DNA of 8,537 bases, from positions 1,254 to 9,790 of the forward strand of contig MGQK01000126.1 of assembly GCA_001797815.1 (NCBI GenBank), written 5' to 3'. Each line of letters begins with the position of its first letter. The first letter of the stretch is position 1. Source of the DNA: Deltaproteobacteria bacterium RBG_13_61_14. GTDB lineage: Bacteria; RBG-13-61-14. Shown here in pieces: positions 6,703-8,537 of the stretch. The notes below the pieces were generated by a model. The model was not told where the DNA came from. It did no database searches and worked only from the letters and a program-made list of their open reading frames with translations. The translations under genes and the position numbers were made by a program.

Positions 6703-6836
6703 GGGTGTGCGACAAATTTGGTAGTTGGATGGCCCTGCCTTGAGTCAAAATCTTGCGCCACGGCGGTAGGGGCGACCGGCCGGCCGCCCCTACGCCCCGC
6801 ACGGTCATTGTCCGTCACCAAATTTGTCGCACACCC
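6703..6836. mobile_element. MITE-like non-coding element, 134 bp, with TIRs and flanking direct repeat
   Basis: The ends are perfect 20-bp inverted repeats: 6703-6722 (GGGTGTGCGACAAATTTGGT) and its exact complement at 6817-6836. Immediately outside, the 9-bp sequence TTGGGAGAG occurs as a direct repeat at 6694-6702 and 6837-6845; the following G makes it 10 bp if the boundary is shifted by one. This is the pattern of a transposed element with target-site duplication. No coding frame of useful length lies inside, so it must rely on a transposase encoded elsewhere, as MITEs do. A 9-10 bp duplication would suit some IS4- or IS1-like transposases, but I do not recognise the terminal sequence and assign no family. 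It lies in the gap upstream of the chemosensory operon, with its left duplication 7 bp from the candidate -35 box. Confidence 0.72.
6762..6796. repeat. GC-rich hairpin inside the MITE-like element
   Basis: GTAGGGGCG (6766-6774) pairs perfectly with CGCCCCTAC (6785-6793), the centre CCGG/CCGG (6776-6783) pairs too, with one A-C mismatch, and outer GGC/GCC pairs extend it past a one-base bulge. The resulting palindrome is roughly 35 nt. It is not centred on the terminal repeats, so it is a separate structure carried within the element. Similar GTAGGGGCG...CGCCCCTAC palindromes are, from memory, scattered in many GC-rich genomes. Confidence 0.7.
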
Positions 6837-6878
6837 TTGGGAGAGGCTTTCGGTTCAAGGGTCAGAGGGCGCGACCCG

Positions 6879-6913
6879 GCCTTCGTAGCCGAAGCTACTT
6901 CGGCGGAGTAGGC
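6879..6913. repeat. Imperfect palindrome with GCCGAAG/CTTCGGC core
   Basis: GCCGAAG (6888-6894) and CTTCGGC (6898-6904) form a perfect 7-bp stem around a CTA loop. The outer arms GCCTTCGTA and GGAGTAGGC pair partly, giving 12 of 16 matches over the full arms. Its compact form and intergenic position suit a dispersed REP-like repeat, which cannot be proved from one copy. Confidence 0.6.
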
Positions 6914-6939
6914 TTGGATTCTCGCCGCCCGATTCCGCC

Positions 6940-6978
6940 GGAGAAACGGGCGGGTATCCAAACCCGCCCTGCTTCTCC
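6940..6978. repeat. Two-part hairpin with GGGCGGGT/ACCCGCCC stem
   Basis: GGGCGGGT (6948-6955) pairs with ACCCGCCC (6962-6969) over a six-base loop, and after a small internal loop GGAGAA (6940-6945) pairs with TTCTCC (6973-6978). That makes 14 perfect base pairs in 39 nt. No T-run follows on the minus strand, so it is better called a REP-like palindrome than a terminator. Confidence 0.65.
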
Positions 6979-7176
6979 TGGTGGGGGGCGGGCTGGGGAA
7001 GGGATCCCCCTCATACCCTCTTGAGCCGGATGGGCCAATAATCATGGAGCGGATGAGGTAACCGGAAAGGAAAGAACTCGCCGGCGAGCGCGTTTGGCTG
7101 GAGAAGAGTCGGCTCTCGCCGCAAGGCTCCCCCTTGGATGAAAGCCAGCCGGCTCCAGGGCCGGACTCAAGGAAGA

Positions 7177-8307
7177 TCAGCGGGCCAGGGCCTCCGCCCG
7201 CTTTTTAAATGCCTTCAGGTCGTCCTGAACATTCCCCCTGCCTTCCTGGGCGGCGATGAGTTTGGAGCGGTCGTCAGTCAACGCCTCAATTTTGTATCCG
7301 CGAAAGCCGCCCGCAACCCCGAGACCGGCGGTAAGAGTATTATCCAGATCTTTGCAAAACATCTCCATGATCGAATGATCAAAAAACAGTTCATGGTTGC
7401 TAGTTTTCATATTCCCCATTTTTTGAATCACCACGTGGTCCGAAGTGCGTTCCAGAATATTTACGGACAGGCAACCGGGCATGAATTCGCAGTAGTTTTC
7501 CACATCCGTGATCGCTTCCCAGGCCAGACTGGCCGGGGCCTCAACCGCGGTCGAAAAATAAGCGACATTTTTATCCCCGCTTTTGCCTTTGACCGAATAT
7601 ACCCCCCCCCTTTCCAGGGCGCTGGATTCCGCGGCAGAATCCACATTCACGCTCTGAAAGATTTTTTCAAACCGCCGGATTTTAGCCGCGGTCTCAGCGG
7701 AAATCGCTTCCACGGAACGGGTGGGCCGATAAGAGCCGGAACTCTGCGGGGCGCCGGAGGGAGCTGAAGCCTGGGCGGCTTTCCGGGCATAAATTCCGGT
7801 TTCGCCGAAGTGCTCCCGGATTTTGGCGCTGGCCAGGGCCGCGAGTTGATCCAACTGATCCTCGGTGCAGGTGCATTGCTCCTTGCCGCTCATCTCCACG
7901 GTGCCGGTCTGAATATCCACCAGGTTCACGGTCATAATGTAGCGGTTTCCGAGCTTGCTCAATTCGCCGTTTACCATCTTTTGGGCCGCCACCAGCTTTC
8001 CGATTTCCACCTGGCACATGGTCGAATCGCACAGGTCGGAGATGTTCATGGCCTGCCGCTTCATCACCTCTTGGAGCATGTCCTCCTTGATCACCAGCAG
8101 CTTGGGCGATTGGGTCAGCTCATAATTGACGAGCGAGGTTATGGTCGCGGCCACCGACTTGTCCACCGTCCCGACGGCTTTGAACGGATACACGGCCACG
8201 CTGGTCTTTTCCGCAGCCGGCGCCGCGGCGCCCAGGATCCCGACCAGGATCAGGATCAACCCGCTGAACCCGCACAGAAGGGACGACTGACTCTTGAAGG
8301 TCGGCAT
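7177..8307 (-). CDS. Exported protein: CsgG-like domain fused to SRPBCC/START-like domain
   Basis: 376 residues from the ATG at 8307, chosen because GAGGAG lies 8 bases upstream and the protein then begins with a clean signal peptide; an ATG at 8349 would add 14 residues and bury it. The signal peptide spans about 1-32 (K5, hydrophobic core GLILILVGILG, likely cleavage after PAA), so the protein should reach the periplasm or beyond. Residues about 35-165 resemble the CsgG/TolB-N-like family: SVAVYPFKAVG, ITSLVNYELTQSPKLLVI, then LCDSTMCQVEIGKLVAAQKMVNGELSKLG with paired cysteines and TVNLVDIQTGTV. A Ser/Pro linker follows (about 178-200). Residues about 247-370 look like an SRPBCC/COQ10-START domain (VAYFSTAVEAPASLAWEAITDVENYCEFMPGC), a fold that holds hydrophobic ligands. 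The pairing suggests an envelope lipid- or ligand-handling role, which is inference. It is separated from the chemosensory operon by about 600 bases and is probably an independent unit. A run of nine G lies in codons 233-236. Confidence 0.88.
   Translation of the reverse strand: MPTFKSQSSLLCGFSGLILILVGILGAAAPAAEKTSVAVYPFKAVGTVDKSVAATITSLVNYELTQSPKLLVIKEDMLQEVMKRQAMNISDLCDSTMCQVEIGKLVAAQKMVNGELSKLGNRYIMTVNLVDIQTGTVEMSGKEQCTCTEDQLDQLAALASAKIREHFGETGIYARKAAQASAPSGAPQSSGSYRPTRSVEAISAETAAKIRRFEKIFQSVNVDSAAESSALERGGVYSVKGKSGDKNVAYFSTAVEAPASLAWEAITDVENYCEFMPGCLSVNILERTSDHVVIQKMGNMKTSNHELFFDHSIMEMFCKDLDNTLTAGLGVAGGFRGYKIEALTDDRSKLIAAQEGRGNVQDDLKAFKKRAEALAR
7602..7610 (-). repeat. G9 homopolymer within the exported-protein gene
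   Basis: Nine consecutive C on the plus strand, read as nine G in the coding strand (AGG GGG GGG G), covering Arg233-Gly234-Gly235-Val236 in the linker before the SRPBCC domain. It is the longest single-base run I notice in the window. Loss of one G would shift into a frame that stops at 7461, removing the SRPBCC domain while leaving the CsgG-like half. Confidence 0.85.
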
Positions 8308-8315
8308 TTTGGCTT

Positions 8316-8321
8316 CTCCTC
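8316..8321 (-). promoter_or_regulatory. Shine-Dalgarno of the exported-protein gene
   Basis: GAGGAG on the minus strand, eight bases before the ATG at 8307. It is the strongest ribosome-binding site in the window and fixes that start over the ATG at 8349. Confidence 0.7.
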
Positions 8322-8472
8322 GAATGAAAATTTCAGTTTCTTTTACCATAAGTCCCTTCCGGATTCAAGTTGGGTAAAGAAAAATCTGCGCACTCGGAAG
8401 CCGCGGCCCTCGGGCGGTTCCGCGCAAAAAATCTTATGATTAGAGATGCTGCTCTTTAGAACTTTTTGGAGT

Positions 8473-8490
8473 GCGGCGGTTTACCGCCGC
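8473..8490. repeat. Perfect hairpin GCGGCGGT/ACCGCCGC
   Basis: An 8-bp perfect stem (8473-8480 with 8483-8490) around a TT loop, followed on the plus strand by TTTTCTT. In that direction it looks like a weak intrinsic terminator, but no plus-strand gene precedes it in the window. It is paired with another two-base-loop hairpin just to its right, which favours a REP-like repeat. Confidence 0.6.
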
Positions 8491-8497
8491 TTTTCTT

Positions 8498-8517
8498 CCC
8501 GCCGATTCATCGGCGGG
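8498..8517. repeat. Perfect hairpin CCCGCCGAT/ATCGGCGGG
   Basis: A 9-bp perfect stem (8498-8506 with 8509-8517) around a TC loop, followed by TCTT on the plus strand. It stands 7 bases from the 8473-8490 hairpin, and the two together look like a tandem palindromic unit upstream of the exported-protein gene. It could also belong to the 3' end of a gene beyond the right edge. Confidence 0.6.
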
Positions 8518-8537
8518 TCTTCAGGCGGTCGTCAATG

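Larger units (their letters stand above)
6846..7176. other. Non-coding stretch between the exported-protein gene and the MITE-like element
   Basis: About 330 bases without a credible gene: the short open frames here have no family resemblance and no convincing ribosome-binding site. It contains two palindromic hairpins (6879-6913 and 6940-6978), a perfect 12-bp palindrome CTCGCCGGCGAG at 7077-7088, and a 5-bp stem at 7149-7164 just after the stop of the exported-protein gene. No stem is followed by a clear T-run in the minus direction, so I cannot point to an intrinsic terminator. Confidence 0.6.

Noticed and set aside
6815-7045. Small genes in the non-coding gap (short frames on both strands between 6585 and 7045)
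   Set aside because: They run through palindromes and the MITE-like ends, lack good ribosome-binding sites and show no recognisable domain.
7149-7164. Hairpin CCGGC/GCCGG just after the exported-protein stop as an intrinsic terminator
   Set aside because: The stem has only five pairs and no clear T-run follows in the minus direction.
8270-8274. Lipoprotein signal at Cys12 of the exported protein
   Set aside because: The residues before the cysteine (SLL) lack the small residue required at -1, and the hydrophobic core lies after the cysteine rather than before it, so a normal signal peptidase I signal is more likely.
8341-8380. Promoter of the exported-protein gene (minus-strand TTGAAT followed by a TAAAAG or TATGGT)
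   Set aside because: Matches are four of six or fewer with poor or ambiguous spacing, so I could not support a specific site.
8473-8494. Intrinsic terminator for a plus-strand gene
   Set aside because: Stem and TTTT tail look right, but no plus-strand gene precedes it in the window, and a second similar palindrome next to it favours a repeat.

Overview
The window is GC-rich bacterial chromosome in which every gene I can support reads on the minus strand. The best guess at the source is a deltaproteobacterium-type organism (Desulfobacterota or Myxococcota-like). That rests on the PATAN/DUF4388-REC protein, the ExeA-type ATPase inside a chemosensory operon and the CsgG-like secreted protein with paired cysteines; it is an inference, not a taxonomic proof.

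Reading in the direction of transcription (right to left): 8537-8308 is non-coding and holds two tight palindromic hairpins. 8307-7177 encodes an exported two-domain protein, CsgG-like followed by an SRPBCC/START-like domain, with a run of nine G in the frame between the domains. 7176-6579 is a roughly 600-base non-coding stretch containing several hairpins, a 134-bp MITE-like element with 20-bp perfect terminal inverted repeats and a 9-bp flanking direct repeat, and a plausible promoter for the operon that follows.

6578-1 is a tightly packed chemosensory operon, with junctions overlapping or separated by a few bases: a PATAN-REC-GAF-like response regulator, a single-domain CheY, a CheA kinase, an ExeA/GspA-type AAA+ ATPase, a CheW with a roughly 200-residue low-complexity N-terminus, and a second CheW cut by the window edge. 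CheA would phosphorylate CheY and probably the REC domain of the PATAN protein, and the CheW proteins would connect CheA to receptors encoded elsewhere. No MCP, CheR or CheB lies in the window; they may lie beyond the left edge. A PATAN-REC protein plus CheY, CheA and CheW recalls the cyanobacterial Pix/Pil systems that steer type IV pili. That, and the secretion-type ATPase, hint that the output may not be a flagellar motor, but nothing here identifies the output directly.

The points most worth a second look are the ExeA-type ATPase inside the che operon, the MITE-like insertion just upstream of the operon promoter, the three-domain PATAN regulator, and the exported CsgG-SRPBCC fusion with its G9 tract.
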